A stretch of 64,000 nt of DNA from Streptomyces iakyrus (GCF_000717055.1 NZ_JNXI01000016.1:248001-312000), one strand, 5' to 3'; positions 34,311-43,606 are shown, counted from the first letter of the stretch. The notes: generated by a model not told the origin, from the sequence alone. Numbers and translations: made by a program.

Positions 34311-35647
34311 TGCCCGGGACCACTCAGATCTTCTGCGCCTCGACGCTGTACGGCGTCGCCACCCTGGCCGCCGCGATCGACTCGGACCTCTTCGAGGAGC
34401 CGGACCGCCGGGTGCTGCTGGTGTTCAACAACTCCACGACCCCGGAGACCACTCCGGCCCTCGACGAGATGCCGGGGTTCGCCCCGCTGCGCGAGCACTT
34501 CGACGAGGTGCTGTCCTGGAACGAGGCCATCCGCCCGTTCCACCCCGGGGCCTGGGCGCCGCGCGCCGACGACGTCCCGCTCTTCGAGCGCTACCTGCGG
34601 CTGCTGTGGGGCCTCGGCGACGACCGGGTGAGCCTGGTGCTGGAGTCGATCCAGGTGGCGCCCGCCCTGACGCTGGCCCAGCTGTTCACCGACGCGCCCA
34701 TCGACGTCTACGCCGACGGGCTGATGAGCTACGGCCCCACCCGCAACAAGCTCGACCCGCTGGTCGGCACGCGCGTGCGGCGGCTGCTGCACCTGGATCT
34801 GGTGCCGGGGCTCACGCCGGTGCTGCTCACCGAGTTCGGCGTGCCGGCGCACCTGGTGCCCACGCCCGCGTTCCTGAAGGTGCTCGGCGAGGTCACCGAG
34901 ACGGTTCCCGAACTGCCGGACGTGCCCGGCGACTCGGCCCTGCTGCTCGGCCAGTACCTGTCCGCGCTGAACATCCTCTCCCCCGAGGAGGAAGAGGACC
35001 TGCACGTGCGGATGATGCGGGGCGCGGTCGCCCGCGGCCACCGCACGGTCGTCTTCAAGCCCCACCCGAGCGCACCGGCCCGCTACAGCCGTGTCCTGGA
35101 GACCGAGGCCGAGAAGCTCGGCGTGGACCTCACGGTCCTGGACACGCCGGTGCTCGCCGAGGTGCTGTTCGACCGGTCCCGGCCCGCGCTGGTCGTCGGC
35201 TGCTTCTCGACAGCGCTGTTCACGGCCTCGGCCTTCTACGACCTGCCGGCCGCGCGCATCGGCACCGAGCTGCTGCTGGAGCGGCTGACGCCGTATCAGA
35301 ACAGCAACCGGGTGCCGACCACCCTGGCGGACGCCCTGCTGCCCGACCTGGAGAGCGGCACGGACGGTGACGGTGACCTCCTGCCGGCCGAGCGGCTGTC
35401 CGCCCTCCTCACGGCCCTCGCGTTCACCATGCAGCCGCAGATCTACCCGGACCTGCGCCCGCAGGCCGAGCAGTTCCTCGCCCGGCATCTGGGGCCGCGC
35501 ACCCGGCGCTACTTCAAGAAGCGCCGCCTGACCGCGCTCGGGCTGCCCGGCGGCATCCCGCAGCGGCTGGCGTTCCTGCCGCGCAATTCCACGGCACGCC
35601 AGGTGGTACGGCGGGCCAGGGCCCTGCGCAAGGCGGTACGCCGCTGA
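34310..35647 (+). CDS. Polysialyltransferase-family protein
   Basis: A 445-residue protein resembling the bacterial alpha-2,8-polysialyltransferase family. Family-like pieces: TQIFCASTLYGVATLAAAID, RVLLVFNNSTTPET, IDVYADGLMSYGPTRNKL, VFKPHPSAPARYSRVLE (the HP motif) and LVVGCFSTALFTASAFY (the SS/ST motif that with HP binds the CMP-sugar). The C-terminal ~60 residues are strongly basic (RTRRYFKKRR, RRARALRKAVRR), fitting membrane or anionic-polymer contact. Coupled to the GT2 gene by an ATGA overlap. It likely extends an alpha/beta-2,8-linked nonulosonic acid chain; linkage not determinable. Confidence 0.82.
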   Translation: MPGTTQIFCASTLYGVATLAAAIDSDLFEEPDRRVLLVFNNSTTPETTPALDEMPGFAPLREHFDEVLSWNEAIRPFHPGAWAPRADDVPLFERYLRLLWGLGDDRVSLVLESIQVAPALTLAQLFTDAPIDVYADGLMSYGPTRNKLDPLVGTRVRRLLHLDLVPGLTPVLLTEFGVPAHLVPTPAFLKVLGEVTETVPELPDVPGDSALLLGQYLSALNILSPEEEEDLHVRMMRGAVARGHRTVVFKPHPSAPARYSRVLETEAEKLGVDLTVLDTPVLAEVLFDRSRPALVVGCFSTALFTASAFYDLPAARIGTELLLERLTPYQNSNRVPTTLADALLPDLESGTDGDGDLLPAERLSALLTALAFTMQPQIYPDLRPQAEQFLARHLGPRTRRYFKKRRLTALGLPGGIPQRLAFLPRNSTARQVVRRARALRKAVRR

Positions 35648-35835
35648 GGACCCCGAGCCGGTCCCGCCGCCCGGCGCCCCGCCCCCCGGGCGACGTCCAG
35701 GTGAACCCATGGAGACCAACGGGCGAAGCCTGTCGCCGTCGAACACAATTGCGTCAACTCTCGTCCTAGGGTGACAGGCGCCCGCCCACAGGCGGCTCAG
35801 GCGAAGGACATACGAGCCACACAGAGGTTTCCAGC

Positions 35836-36990
35836 GTGACCGAGACGGTCGTCAGCCCCCACAAGCCCCAGCCCGGTGTCGCCGTGCTGGTCGACCCACC
35901 GGGCGCCACGACCGTCCCACGGCGCAGAAGGGATCCCGGCGGCCGGCTGCGCGCCCTCGACGGACTGCGGCTGGTGGCCGCGCTGATGGTGGCGCTGTAC
36001 CACTACGGCGGGCGCGGCGGTGAGGTCGCCGAGGCCTGGGGCACCTCGCCCCGGGACCAGTTCCCGACCCTGCACTCGCTGTTCGCCTACGGCTGCCTCG
36101 GCGTCCAGGTCTTCTTCGTGATCAGCGGGTTCGTCATCTGCATGAGCGGCTGGGGCCGTCCCCTGAAGTCGTTCTTCGCCTCCCGCGCCTCCCGGCTGCT
36201 GCCCGCCTACTGGGTGGCGGTGCTCATCGTCACGGCGGTGTTCGCGCTGCCGGTGGTGGCCTACCAGGCCGTCTCGCCCAGCGACGCGCTGGTCAACCTG
36301 ACCATGCTCCAGATGCCGCTCGGCGTGGACCGGGTGCTCGGGGTGTGCTGGACCCTGTGGGCGGAGGTCCGCTTCTACGCCCTGTTCGCCCTGTGCGTCG
36401 TGCTGCCCGGAGCGAACCGCCGCCGGGTGATCATGTTCTGCGCGGGCTGGACGCTGGCGGCGGTGATCGCCGAGAACGCGAACATGCCGCTGCTCGACAT
36501 CGTTTTGATGCCCGAGTACGCGCCCTTCTTCATCGGTGGTGTCGGCCTCTACCTGGTGCACCGCGACCGGCGGGACGTCTACGGGTGGGCCATCGTCGCC
36601 GTCAGCTGGCTGATCGGCCAGCACTACGCGGTGCAGGGGCTGTGGCACGCGCCCGACCCGGAGGCCTTCTCCTACCGCTCCTCGTTCGGGATCATCGCCG
36701 TCGTGACGTTCGGCTTCGTGGCGGTCGCCGCGATCGCGCTGGGCCTGTTGGGCCGCATGAACTGGCGGTGGCTGACGGTCGCGGGCGCGCTGACGTACCC
36801 CTTCTACCTCGTCCACGAGCATCTCGGCTGGGTGGTGATCCACGCTCTGCACCGCGGTCTGGGGCTGGCCTCAGGGGTGACCTTCGCGCTGACGGTGGCG
36901 TCAATGCTGCTGCTGGCGTGGTTGCTGAACAAGTATGTGGAGAAGCCGCTGACGCCCCGGCTGCGGGCGGCCCTGTCGAAGACCCGCTGA
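35836..36990 (+). CDS. Acyltransferase-3 family membrane protein
   Basis: A 384-residue OafA/YrhL-type (AT3) acyltransferase with about ten membrane helices after a ~35-residue cytoplasmic tail. Signatures: LRALDGLRLVAALMVALYHYGG with the catalytic-type His, GVQVFFVISGFVICMS, FASRASRLLPAYWVAV and LWAEVRFYALF (short motifs). These enzymes acetylate or acylate surface carbohydrates. GTG 35836 follows AGAGG. Located 190 bp after the polysialyltransferase-family gene in the same direction, it is a good candidate for O-acylation of the cell-wall polymer, by inference. Confidence 0.87.
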   Translation: MTETVVSPHKPQPGVAVLVDPPGATTVPRRRRDPGGRLRALDGLRLVAALMVALYHYGGRGGEVAEAWGTSPRDQFPTLHSLFAYGCLGVQVFFVISGFVICMSGWGRPLKSFFASRASRLLPAYWVAVLIVTAVFALPVVAYQAVSPSDALVNLTMLQMPLGVDRVLGVCWTLWAEVRFYALFALCVVLPGANRRRVIMFCAGWTLAAVIAENANMPLLDIVLMPEYAPFFIGGVGLYLVHRDRRDVYGWAIVAVSWLIGQHYAVQGLWHAPDPEAFSYRSSFGIIAVVTFGFVAVAAIALGLLGRMNWRWLTVAGALTYPFYLVHEHLGWVVIHALHRGLGLASGVTFALTVASMLLLAWLLNKYVEKPLTPRLRAALSKTR

Positions 36991-37054
36991 TCCTGTTCAC
37001 GGGACGTTCAACCGGCCGTCGATCGGGGCAACGCTCGGAGAGAAGGCTCGCCTC

Positions 37055-37975
37055 ATGACCAACGCACAAGCCACCGACACGCACCCCGGTGAACTCGCCG
37101 ACGTCCCGGGCTGGTTCCCCCCACTGGACCAGACGCTGTTCACCTGGTTCCTCGAACAGCAGAAGAAGGCCGGCATAAGGGGCGACCTGCTGGAACTGGG
37201 CGTCTACATGGGCAAGAGCGCGATCCTCCTCGGCCATCACCTCCAGGACGGCGAACAGTTCACCGTCTGCGACCTGTTCGAGGGCGACGCCCCGGACGAG
37301 GCCAACAAGGCGGAGTCCTCGAAGTCGTACGCCTCGCTCACCCAGCAGGCGTTCGAGCGGAACTACCTCTCCTTCCACGACACCCTGCCGACGGTGATCA
37401 CCGGCCCCAGTTCCCTGGTGGACGAGAAGGTCGCCCCGGACTCCTGCCGCTTCATCCACATCGACGCCTCGCACCTGTACGAGCACGTGCACGGCGACAT
37501 CGGCGCGGCCCACGACATCCTGCTGCCCGAGGGCGTCGTGGTCCTGGACGACTTCCGGTCCGAGCACACCCCGGGTGTCGCGGTCGCCGCCTGGGAGGCC
37601 GTCCTCAACCGAGGCCTGCGCCCGATCTGCCTGAGCACGCAGAAGCTGTACGCCACCTGGGGCGATCCGGAGCCGCTCCAGGAGGAACTGCTGGAGATGC
37701 TGCGGCAGCGCTCGGACGTCGGGCTGAGCCTGCAGGAGGCGGCCGGGCACCGGCTGATCCGGACCCGCTCGCGGGGCATGAAGCCGCCGCCCTTCCCGCC
37801 CTCACGGCACTACGTGGAGCCCGTGGCCACGCCGGCCCCCGCGCCCCGGGTCGCCGAGTCGCGTGCGGCACGCCCGGCCCGGCCCGCGCCCTCCCGGGCG
37901 CGCCGGCTCGCCAAGGACCTGCTGCCGCCCGTGATCACCCGTGCCGTGCGCCGGGCCCGCGCGAAACGGTCCTGA
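37055..37975 (+). CDS. Methyltransferase (TylF/Methyltransf_24-like)
   Basis: A 306-residue protein. Its core (residues ~35-225) is a class I methyltransferase of the macrocin-O-methyltransferase-like group: RGDLLELGVYMGKSAILLG is motif I, FTVCDLFEGD follows, and RFIHIDASHLYEHVHGDI and VVLDDFRSEHTPGV carry the metal/substrate acidic residues. The last ~60 residues are Pro/Ala/Arg-rich and end in a basic RAVRRARAKRS tail similar to that of the polysialyltransferase-like protein. GGAGAGAAGG precedes ATG 37055. Likely O-methylates a sugar of the neighbouring polymer; the substrate is inferred from position only. Confidence 0.78.
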   Translation: MTNAQATDTHPGELADVPGWFPPLDQTLFTWFLEQQKKAGIRGDLLELGVYMGKSAILLGHHLQDGEQFTVCDLFEGDAPDEANKAESSKSYASLTQQAFERNYLSFHDTLPTVITGPSSLVDEKVAPDSCRFIHIDASHLYEHVHGDIGAAHDILLPEGVVVLDDFRSEHTPGVAVAAWEAVLNRGLRPICLSTQKLYATWGDPEPLQEELLEMLRQRSDVGLSLQEAAGHRLIRTRSRGMKPPPFPPSRHYVEPVATPAPAPRVAESRAARPARPAPSRARRLAKDLLPPVITRAVRRARAKRS

Positions 37976-37989
37976 CGCGCCGGACCGCT

Positions 37990-38640
37990 TCATGAGACCC
38001 CGTAGCGCGCCCCGATCCCCTCGATCACGAGGGCGAGTCCCTCCTCGAAGTGCCGGTCGTAGTCCTCGAAGATCTCCGCGCCCGCCTGAGCCGCCAAGGG
38101 AAAGTCGGCCATCAGGCGGGCGCGTTCGTCCAGGTCGTAGCCCTCGCGGCGCTCGCCCGGCAGCGGCTGGACGCCCTGTTCCTCGGTGACGAAGCCCAAG
38201 GTGTACAGGTAGGCCGTGGTGAGCGCGCGGGCCGCCTGGGCGAGGGTGAGACCGGCGGCCGTGAGCAGGCGCAGGTTGTCCTCCATCTGCCCCACGTGCT
38301 CGATGCCGGTGAAGCGTGAGCCGCTGAACACCTTCGCGCCGTCCCGGTAGCCGAGCAGCGCCGCCCGCAGCCCCCGGTTGGTCCTCAGCAGCCGCTCCCG
38401 CCAGGTGTCGGCGGGATCGAGGGCGGTACCGGCGACCATCCGGCGGAACATCTCCGTCGCCATCTCGTCGAGCAGCGCCTGCTTGTCCTTGAAGTGCCAG
38501 TAGAGGGCGGGCGCCTTCACATCCAGCTCCCGGGCGATGGCACGCAGGGTCAGGCCGTCCAGGCCCGTCTCGTTCAGCAGCCGCAGCGCGGTGTCCGCGA
38601 CCCGGCGGCGGTCCAGGGGCTCGCGTCGTTCCGTACTCAC
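37990..38640 (-). CDS. TetR-family repressor (TetR_C type)
   Basis: A 216-residue regulator. The N-terminal helix-turn-helix is VADTALRLLNETGLDGLTLRAIARELDVKAPALYWHFKDKQALLDEMA (as family motifs); the C-terminal domain (RLLRTNRGLRAALLGYRDGAKVF ... YTLGFVTEEQG) is of the tetracycline-repressor TetR_C type rather than the generic one. GTG 38640 is chosen; a TTG nine bases upstream would run up to the operator. It is divergent from a FAD monooxygenase, with two identical palindromes between them, so it almost certainly represses both. The inducer is likely a polycyclic or aromatic compound that is also the enzyme substrate, by inference. Confidence 0.9.
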   Translation of the reverse strand: MSTERREPLDRRRVADTALRLLNETGLDGLTLRAIARELDVKAPALYWHFKDKQALLDEMATEMFRRMVAGTALDPADTWRERLLRTNRGLRAALLGYRDGAKVFSGSRFTGIEHVGQMEDNLRLLTAAGLTLAQAARALTTAYLYTLGFVTEEQGVQPLPGERREGYDLDERARLMADFPLAAQAGAEIFEDYDRHFEEGLALVIEGIGARYGVS

Positions 38641-38649
38641 GCTTGACAA

Positions 38650-38664
38650 CTTAACACCGTTAAG
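38650..38664. promoter_or_regulatory. TetR operator O1
   Basis: CTTAAC-ACC-GTTAAG, a perfect 6-3-6 inverted repeat 10 bp upstream of the tetR GTG. Identical arms to the site at 38688-38702. Confidence 0.85.
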
Positions 38665-38687
38665 GCGACCCTCGTGAAAATGAGCTA

Positions 38688-38702
38688 CTTAACAGCGTTA
38701 AG
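38688..38702. promoter_or_regulatory. TetR operator O2
   Basis: CTTAAC-AGC-GTTAAG, the same arms as O1 with one spacer change; centres 38 bp apart. It abuts the AGGAGAGG ribosome-binding site of the monooxygenase (start 38716), so a bound repressor would block transcription initiation there. Confidence 0.85.
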
Positions 38703-38715
38703 GAGAGGGTTGCCG

Positions 38716-40128
38716 ATGAGGACGACCAGGGACACGGACGTGCTGGTGGTGGGCGCGGGCCCGACGGGCCTGGCACTCGGGATCGACCTCGCCCGGCGGG
38801 GCGTGGCCGTGCTGGTCGTCGAGCGGGCGGGGGCGTTGTTCCCCGGCTCGCGCGGCAAGGGGATCCAGCCGCGCACGATGGAGGTCTTCGACGACCTGGG
38901 CGTGCTGGACGCGATCCGGGCGGCGGGCGGCACCTACCCGGTGGGGATGATCTGGCAGGACGGCCGGCGGGCGGGCGAGCACCGGATGTTCGACACGGCC
39001 GAGCCGACCGAGGACGCGCCGTACAACGAACCGTGGATGGTGCCGCAGTGGCGCACGCAGCGGATCCTGCGGGCGCGGCTGGCGGAGCTGGGCGGCGAGG
39101 TGGCCTTCGGCATGGAGCTCGTCGGGCTGACGCAGGACGAGGGCGGGGTGCACGCGCAGTTCGCCTCGGGCGACGCCGTCACCGCCCGGTACGCCGTGGC
39201 GGCGGACGGCGGCCGCTCGACCGTGCGCGGGCTGCTCGGCATCGGCATGACGGGCGAGACCGTCGACCCGAACCCGACGCTGGTGGCGGACGTCCGGATC
39301 AGCGGCCTCGACCGGGACAACTGGCACGTCTTCCCACCCGGTGAGGGGGAGGGCTTCCTCGCGATCTGCCCGCTGCCGGGCACCGAAGACTTCCAGTTGG
39401 TGGCGCAGTTCCCGGACGGGACGGCACCGGACCTCTCCCTGGAGGGCATCCGGAAGGTCGTCGGCACCCGCTCGCACCTCGCGCCGGAGTGCGTCACGGA
39501 GCTGCGCTGGGCCTCGGACTTCCGCCCCCGGGCGGCCCTCGCCGACCGATTCCGCTCCGGGCGGGTCTTCCTCGCCGGCGATGCGGCGCACGTGCATTCC
39601 CCAGCGGGCGGTCAGGGCCTCAACACCAGCGTCCAGGACGCCTACAACCTGGGCTGGAAGCTGGGCGCGGTGCTGCGCGACGGCGCCGACGCGGCCCTGC
39701 TCGACTCCTACGAGGAGGAGCGGCGGCCCGTGGCCACCGACATGCTCGGACTGTCCACGCGTGTGCACCGCGGCGAGACCCGGCGCGGCGGAGCCACCCG
39801 CCAACTCGGGCTCGGCTACCGGAAGTCGCCGCTCACCCGCGAGACCCGGACGGACCCGGGCCCGCTGCGGGCGGGCGACCGCGCACCCGACGGGACGGTG
39901 GCCGGCGTCCGGCTCTTCGACGCGTTCCGCGGCCCGCACTGGACGCTGCTGGCCCTGGGCGGCGCACCGGCACCGGATCCCGGCGGGCGGATCCGGGTCG
40001 TGCGGGGCCCGGCACCCGGCCCGTACGGGCCCGGCCTGTACCTCGTCCGCCCCGACGGCTATGTCGGCTGGGCAGCGGACACGGCGGCAGGACTCCCGGA
40101 CTACCTGGCCCGCTTCGGCCGGTGCTAG
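38716..40128 (+). CDS. FAD-dependent aromatic monooxygenase
   Basis: A 470-residue group A flavoprotein hydroxylase. The three FAD/NADPH fingerprints are intact: GxGxxG in VLVVGAGPTGLALGIDLARRG, DG in YAVAADGGRSTVRGLLGI, and GD in FLAGDAAHVHSPAGGQGLNTSVQDAYNLGWKL (quoted in parts). A thioredoxin-like C-terminal region (RAGDRAPDGTVAGVRLFD) follows, as in phenol and anthraquinone hydroxylases and rifampicin/tetracycline-inactivating enzymes. ATG 38716 has AGGAGAGG upstream. Divergent from tetR with shared operators, it forms an inducible self-contained module; substrate unknown. Confidence 0.92.
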   Translation: MRTTRDTDVLVVGAGPTGLALGIDLARRGVAVLVVERAGALFPGSRGKGIQPRTMEVFDDLGVLDAIRAAGGTYPVGMIWQDGRRAGEHRMFDTAEPTEDAPYNEPWMVPQWRTQRILRARLAELGGEVAFGMELVGLTQDEGGVHAQFASGDAVTARYAVAADGGRSTVRGLLGIGMTGETVDPNPTLVADVRISGLDRDNWHVFPPGEGEGFLAICPLPGTEDFQLVAQFPDGTAPDLSLEGIRKVVGTRSHLAPECVTELRWASDFRPRAALADRFRSGRVFLAGDAAHVHSPAGGQGLNTSVQDAYNLGWKLGAVLRDGADAALLDSYEEERRPVATDMLGLSTRVHRGETRRGGATRQLGLGYRKSPLTRETRTDPGPLRAGDRAPDGTVAGVRLFDAFRGPHWTLLALGGAPAPDPGGRIRVVRGPAPGPYGPGLYLVRPDGYVGWAADTAAGLPDYLARFGRC

Positions 40129-40138
40129 CCAACCTGCC

Positions 40139-40786
40139 CTACGGACCCGCCAGCGTCAGCTTCACGGCGAAGCCCAGGAACAGGGCACCCGCTGCCGAGG
40201 TCGCCCCCGCCGACAGGCGCCTGCGGCTGCGGAAGGCGGCGGCCAGTCTGGTGCCGCCGAAGATCAGCGCGCTGAGGTAGAGCACGCTGGCGACCTGCGC
40301 GAGGGCGCCGAGGACGACGAAGGACAGGGCGGGATAGGCGTACGCCGGATCCACGAACTGCACGAAGAAGGCGACGAAGAAGAGGATCGCCTTGGGATTG
40401 AACAGGCTGACGACGAAGGCGCGGCGGAAGGGCCGCTCCTCGGCCCGGCCGGGCGCCCCGTCACCGGCCGTCCGCTCCCCGCGGGCCCGCCACATGCCCC
40501 ACGCGGCCCGCAGCATGCCGACGGCCAGCCAGGTCAGGTATCCGGCCCCCGCGTACTTGACGACGGCGAACAGCACGGCGTTCGCCTGGAGCAGCGAGGC
40601 GACTCCGGCCGCGGACAGCGTCATCAGCACCGCGTCCCCGCACCAGACACCGGCGGCGGCTCGGTACCCGGCGCGCACGCCGCGGCGGGCGGCCACGGAC
40701 AGCACGTACAGCGAGTTGGGACCGGGCAGCAGGACGATCAGGACGAGGCCCGCCAGGTAGGTGGGCAGATCAATGACGCCGAACAT
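40139..40786 (-). CDS. LysE/LeuE-type amino-acid exporter
   Basis: A 215-residue membrane protein with six hydrophobic helices. The RhtB/LysE signature is at the N terminus (LVLIVLLPGPNSLYVLSVAARRGVRAGYRAAAGV, in parts), with SLFNPKAILFFVAFFVQFV in the middle, typical of LeuE-like leucine exporters. ATG 40786 begins MFGVIDLPTYL; no ribosome-binding site is evident, so it may be leaderless. It lies 10 bp from the end of the convergent monooxygenase and 47 bp after the upstream mutase gene's... opposite end, and could be co-transcribed with the mutase. Confidence 0.87.
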   Translation of the reverse strand: MFGVIDLPTYLAGLVLIVLLPGPNSLYVLSVAARRGVRAGYRAAAGVWCGDAVLMTLSAAGVASLLQANAVLFAVVKYAGAGYLTWLAVGMLRAAWGMWRARGERTAGDGAPGRAEERPFRRAFVVSLFNPKAILFFVAFFVQFVDPAYAYPALSFVVLGALAQVASVLYLSALIFGGTRLAAAFRSRRRLSAGATSAAGALFLGFAVKLTLAGP

Positions 40787-40833
40787 GCGGATGAGTGTCG
40801 CATGCGGGTCCGACACCCCGGCCCGGCCATCGG

Positions 40834-42414
40834 TCAGAAGGTGTCCGACGGGACGTACGCCCCCCACACCTCGCGCAGTGCGTTGCAGACCTCGCCGACG
40901 GTGGCGCGGGCGCGCAGGGCCTCCTTCATGGGGTAGAGGACGTTGTCGTCGCCCTCGGCGGCCTTCTTCAGCGCCGCCAGGGCCGCGTCCACGGCCGGCT
41001 GGTCGCGCTCCGCGCGCAGGTGGGCCAGGCGTTCGGCCTGCCGGGCCTCGATGGCGGGGTCGACGCGCAGCGGCTCGTAGGGCTCTTCCTCGTCCAGCCG
41101 GAAGCGGTTGACGCCGACGACGACCCGCTCCCCGGAGTCGGTTTCCTGGGCGATGCGGTAGGCGTTGCGCTCGATCTCGTTCTTCTGGAAGCCGTGCTCG
41201 ATGGCCTCGACGGCGCCGCCGAGTTCATCGACCCTGTCCATCAGCGCCACAGCCGCGGCTTCGAGGTCGTCGGTCATGCTCTCGATGACGTAGGACCCGG
41301 CGAAGGGGTCGACGGTCGCGGTCACGTCGGTTTCGTGAGCCAGGACCTGCTGGGTGCGCAGCGCGAGGCGCGCCGACCTGTCGGTGGGCAGGGCGATGGC
41401 CTCGTCGAAGGAGTTGGTGTGCAGCGACTGCGTGCCGCCCAGCACCGCGGCCAGGCCCTGCACGGCGACCCGGACCAGGTTCACCTCGGGCTGCTGGGCC
41501 GTCAGCTGCACCCCGGCCGTCTGGGTGTGGAACCGCAGCATCAGCGACTTCGGATTCCGCGCCCCGAACTCTTCACGCATCACCCGCGCCCAGATCCGCC
41601 GCGCGGCGCGGAACTTCGCGACCTCCTCCAGGATCGTGGTGCGTGCCACGAAGAAGAACGACAGCCGCGGGGCGAAATCGTCGACGTTCATGCCGGCGGC
41701 CACGGCGGTGCGCACGTACTCGATGCCGTCGGCCAGGGTGAAGGCGATCTCCTGCGCGGGCGAGGCCCCTGCCTCGGCCATGTGATAGCCGGAGATCGAA
41801 ATGGTGTTCCACTTCGGGATCTCGGCCCGGCAGTACCGGAAGATGTCCGCGATCAGCCGCAGTGAGGGCTTCGGCGGGAAGATGTAGGTCCCCCGGGCGA
41901 TGTACTCCTTCAGCACGTCGTTCTGGATCGTGCCCGTCAGCCGGTCCGCGCCGACCCCCTGCTCCTCCGCGACCAACTGGTAGAGGAGCAGCAGCAGGGC
42001 TGCCGGGGCGTTGATCGTCATCGACGTCGAAACCTGGTCCAGCGGAATCCCGCCGAACAGTACCCGCATGTCCTCGATCGAGTCGATGGCCACGCCCACC
42101 TTGCCGACCTCACCGTGCGCGATCGGGGCGTCGGAGTCGTGGCCCATCTGGGTGGGCAGGTCGAAGGCGACCGACAGGCCCGTCGTGCCGTGCGCGATCA
42201 GCTGCCGGTAACGGGCGTTGGACTCCGCGGCCGTACCGAACCCCGCGTACTGGCGCATCGTCCACGGACGGCCCGTGTACATCGACGGGTACACACCGCG
42301 GGTGTACGGGAACTCCCCCGGCTCCCCCAGCTTCTCGGCCGGATCCCAGCCCTGGAGGGCCTGCGGCCCGTAGACCGGCTCGATGGGCAGTCCGGACTCC
42401 GACTCACGCGCCAT
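40834..42414 (-). CDS. Acyl-CoA mutase large subunit (methylmalonyl-CoA mutase type)
   Basis: A 526-residue large subunit of a cobalamin-dependent acyl-CoA mutase. It covers the TIM-barrel substrate domain: [97 protein letters not shown] and [19 protein letters not shown] (as separate motifs). The C-terminal B12-binding domain with DxHxxG is missing, so a separate small subunit is required; none is in this window. The active-site tyrosine of methylmalonyl-CoA mutase (RGxY) is conserved, whereas the hydroxyisobutyryl type differs near AFDLPT. The substrate may be methylmalonyl-, ethylmalonyl- or a related acyl-CoA. Confidence 0.9.
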   Translation of the reverse strand: MARESESGLPIEPVYGPQALQGWDPAEKLGEPGEFPYTRGVYPSMYTGRPWTMRQYAGFGTAAESNARYRQLIAHGTTGLSVAFDLPTQMGHDSDAPIAHGEVGKVGVAIDSIEDMRVLFGGIPLDQVSTSMTINAPAALLLLLYQLVAEEQGVGADRLTGTIQNDVLKEYIARGTYIFPPKPSLRLIADIFRYCRAEIPKWNTISISGYHMAEAGASPAQEIAFTLADGIEYVRTAVAAGMNVDDFAPRLSFFFVARTTILEEVAKFRAARRIWARVMREEFGARNPKSLMLRFHTQTAGVQLTAQQPEVNLVRVAVQGLAAVLGGTQSLHTNSFDEAIALPTDRSARLALRTQQVLAHETDVTATVDPFAGSYVIESMTDDLEAAAVALMDRVDELGGAVEAIEHGFQKNEIERNAYRIAQETDSGERVVVGVNRFRLDEEEPYEPLRVDPAIEARQAERLAHLRAERDQPAVDAALAALKKAAEGDDNVLYPMKEALRARATVGEVCNALREVWGAYVPSDTF

Positions 42415-42539
42415 GGTGGATTGCCTCCCGCTGAACTGTGACCTCGCTCACCACCATGCCTCCTGGTTCGCGGCCGGTCACGCCCGGGGAACATCTCAGG
42501 TGACATCCGGGCACACCGGTGAGACGAGCGGGGGGCCGT

Positions 42540-43403
42540 GTGCGTACCACGGGCATGGGGAGAGCGTTCGTAGCGGGACTCGTCGTGGTGGCCGCGCTGA
42601 CCGGCTGCACGGTGCAGCCCCCCGAGGGCGAGGGGAAGCGCCGCTCGCCGGTGCACATCGAGCTGCCCGGCGACACCCCGTCCCCGGGCCGCACGCCCGC
42701 CGGTGACGACGGCAGACCGGACCCCGCGCCGCGGCCGGACGACGACAAGCCCCGTACCGCCCCCGCCCCGCCCCGCGTGCTGTGGTCCCGCGGCGACACC
42801 GGCCGGGACGTCCGGGAGCTGCAGGCCCGGCTGCGGCAGGTCGCCTGGCTGTTCGAGGGGCCGACCGGGACGTACGGCGAACAGACGGAGCGGGCGGTGA
42901 GCGGGTTCCAGGGCAAGCGCGGGCTGCCGCGCACCGGGAAGACCGACACCGTCACCTGGCAGCGGCTGCTGCGCATGACGCGCGAGCCGGGCCGGTGGGA
43001 CCTCTATCTGATGGGCGGCCAGCGGGCCGACCCGCCGGACGCGCGCTGCCGGACCGGCCGGGTGCTCTGCATCGACAAGACCAGCAGGACACTGCGCTGG
43101 ATGGTCGACGGACGGACCGTGTCGACGATGGCGGTCCGCTTCGGCTCGCGGGGCACGCCGACCCGGGAGGGCGTCTTCTCCGTCTACTGGAAGTCCCGCG
43201 ACCACGTCTCGACGCTCTACGACTCGCCCATGCCCTACGCGATGTTCTTCAGCGGCGGCCAGGCCGTGCACTACTCGGCGGACTTCGCCGCCCGGGGCTA
43301 CGCGGGCGCCTCGCACGGCTGCGTCAACGTGCGGGACGAGGCGGCGATCGCCGAGCTGTACGCGCAGGTCCGCAACGGCGACAAGGTCGTCGTGTCCTGG
43401 TGA
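42540..43403 (+). CDS. L,D-transpeptidase lipoprotein with peptidoglycan-binding domain
   Basis: A 287-residue exported lipoprotein. The signal peptide ends in the LTGC lipobox, then a ~50-residue Pro/Asp/Arg linker, a PG_binding_1 domain (VRELQARLRQVAWLFEGPTGTYGEQTERAVSGFQ, in parts), and a YkuD catalytic domain. The catalytic Cys is Cys261 in ASHGCVNVRD, with the conserved His in HYSADF upstream. It should form 3-3 crosslinks in peptidoglycan or attach proteins at the outer face of the membrane. GTG 42540 is placed four bases after GGGGGG; ATG 42555 is an alternative. Divergent from the mutase gene. Confidence 0.9.
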   Translation: MRTTGMGRAFVAGLVVVAALTGCTVQPPEGEGKRRSPVHIELPGDTPSPGRTPAGDDGRPDPAPRPDDDKPRTAPAPPRVLWSRGDTGRDVRELQARLRQVAWLFEGPTGTYGEQTERAVSGFQGKRGLPRTGKTDTVTWQRLLRMTREPGRWDLYLMGGQRADPPDARCRTGRVLCIDKTSRTLRWMVDGRTVSTMAVRFGSRGTPTREGVFSVYWKSRDHVSTLYDSPMPYAMFFSGGQAVHYSADFAARGYAGASHGCVNVRDEAAIAELYAQVRNGDKVVVSW

Positions 43404-43606
43404 CGGCGGGGAGCGGGAGGATGGGGCGCGGGCGGGACCGGGGGAACGTGTCCCGCCCGCGCTCAGGTGCACGAGCCGTAGGTACGGGGGGAACCCCGGC
43501 TCTGTGCGACGGCCGATGACCAGTCGGCTCACTCATTACTGCGCCAGGGCGGCCGAAAACGTCACACCCTCGGCCGGGTGATTTTCAGGAGACGCGAAAC
43601 CGCAGG

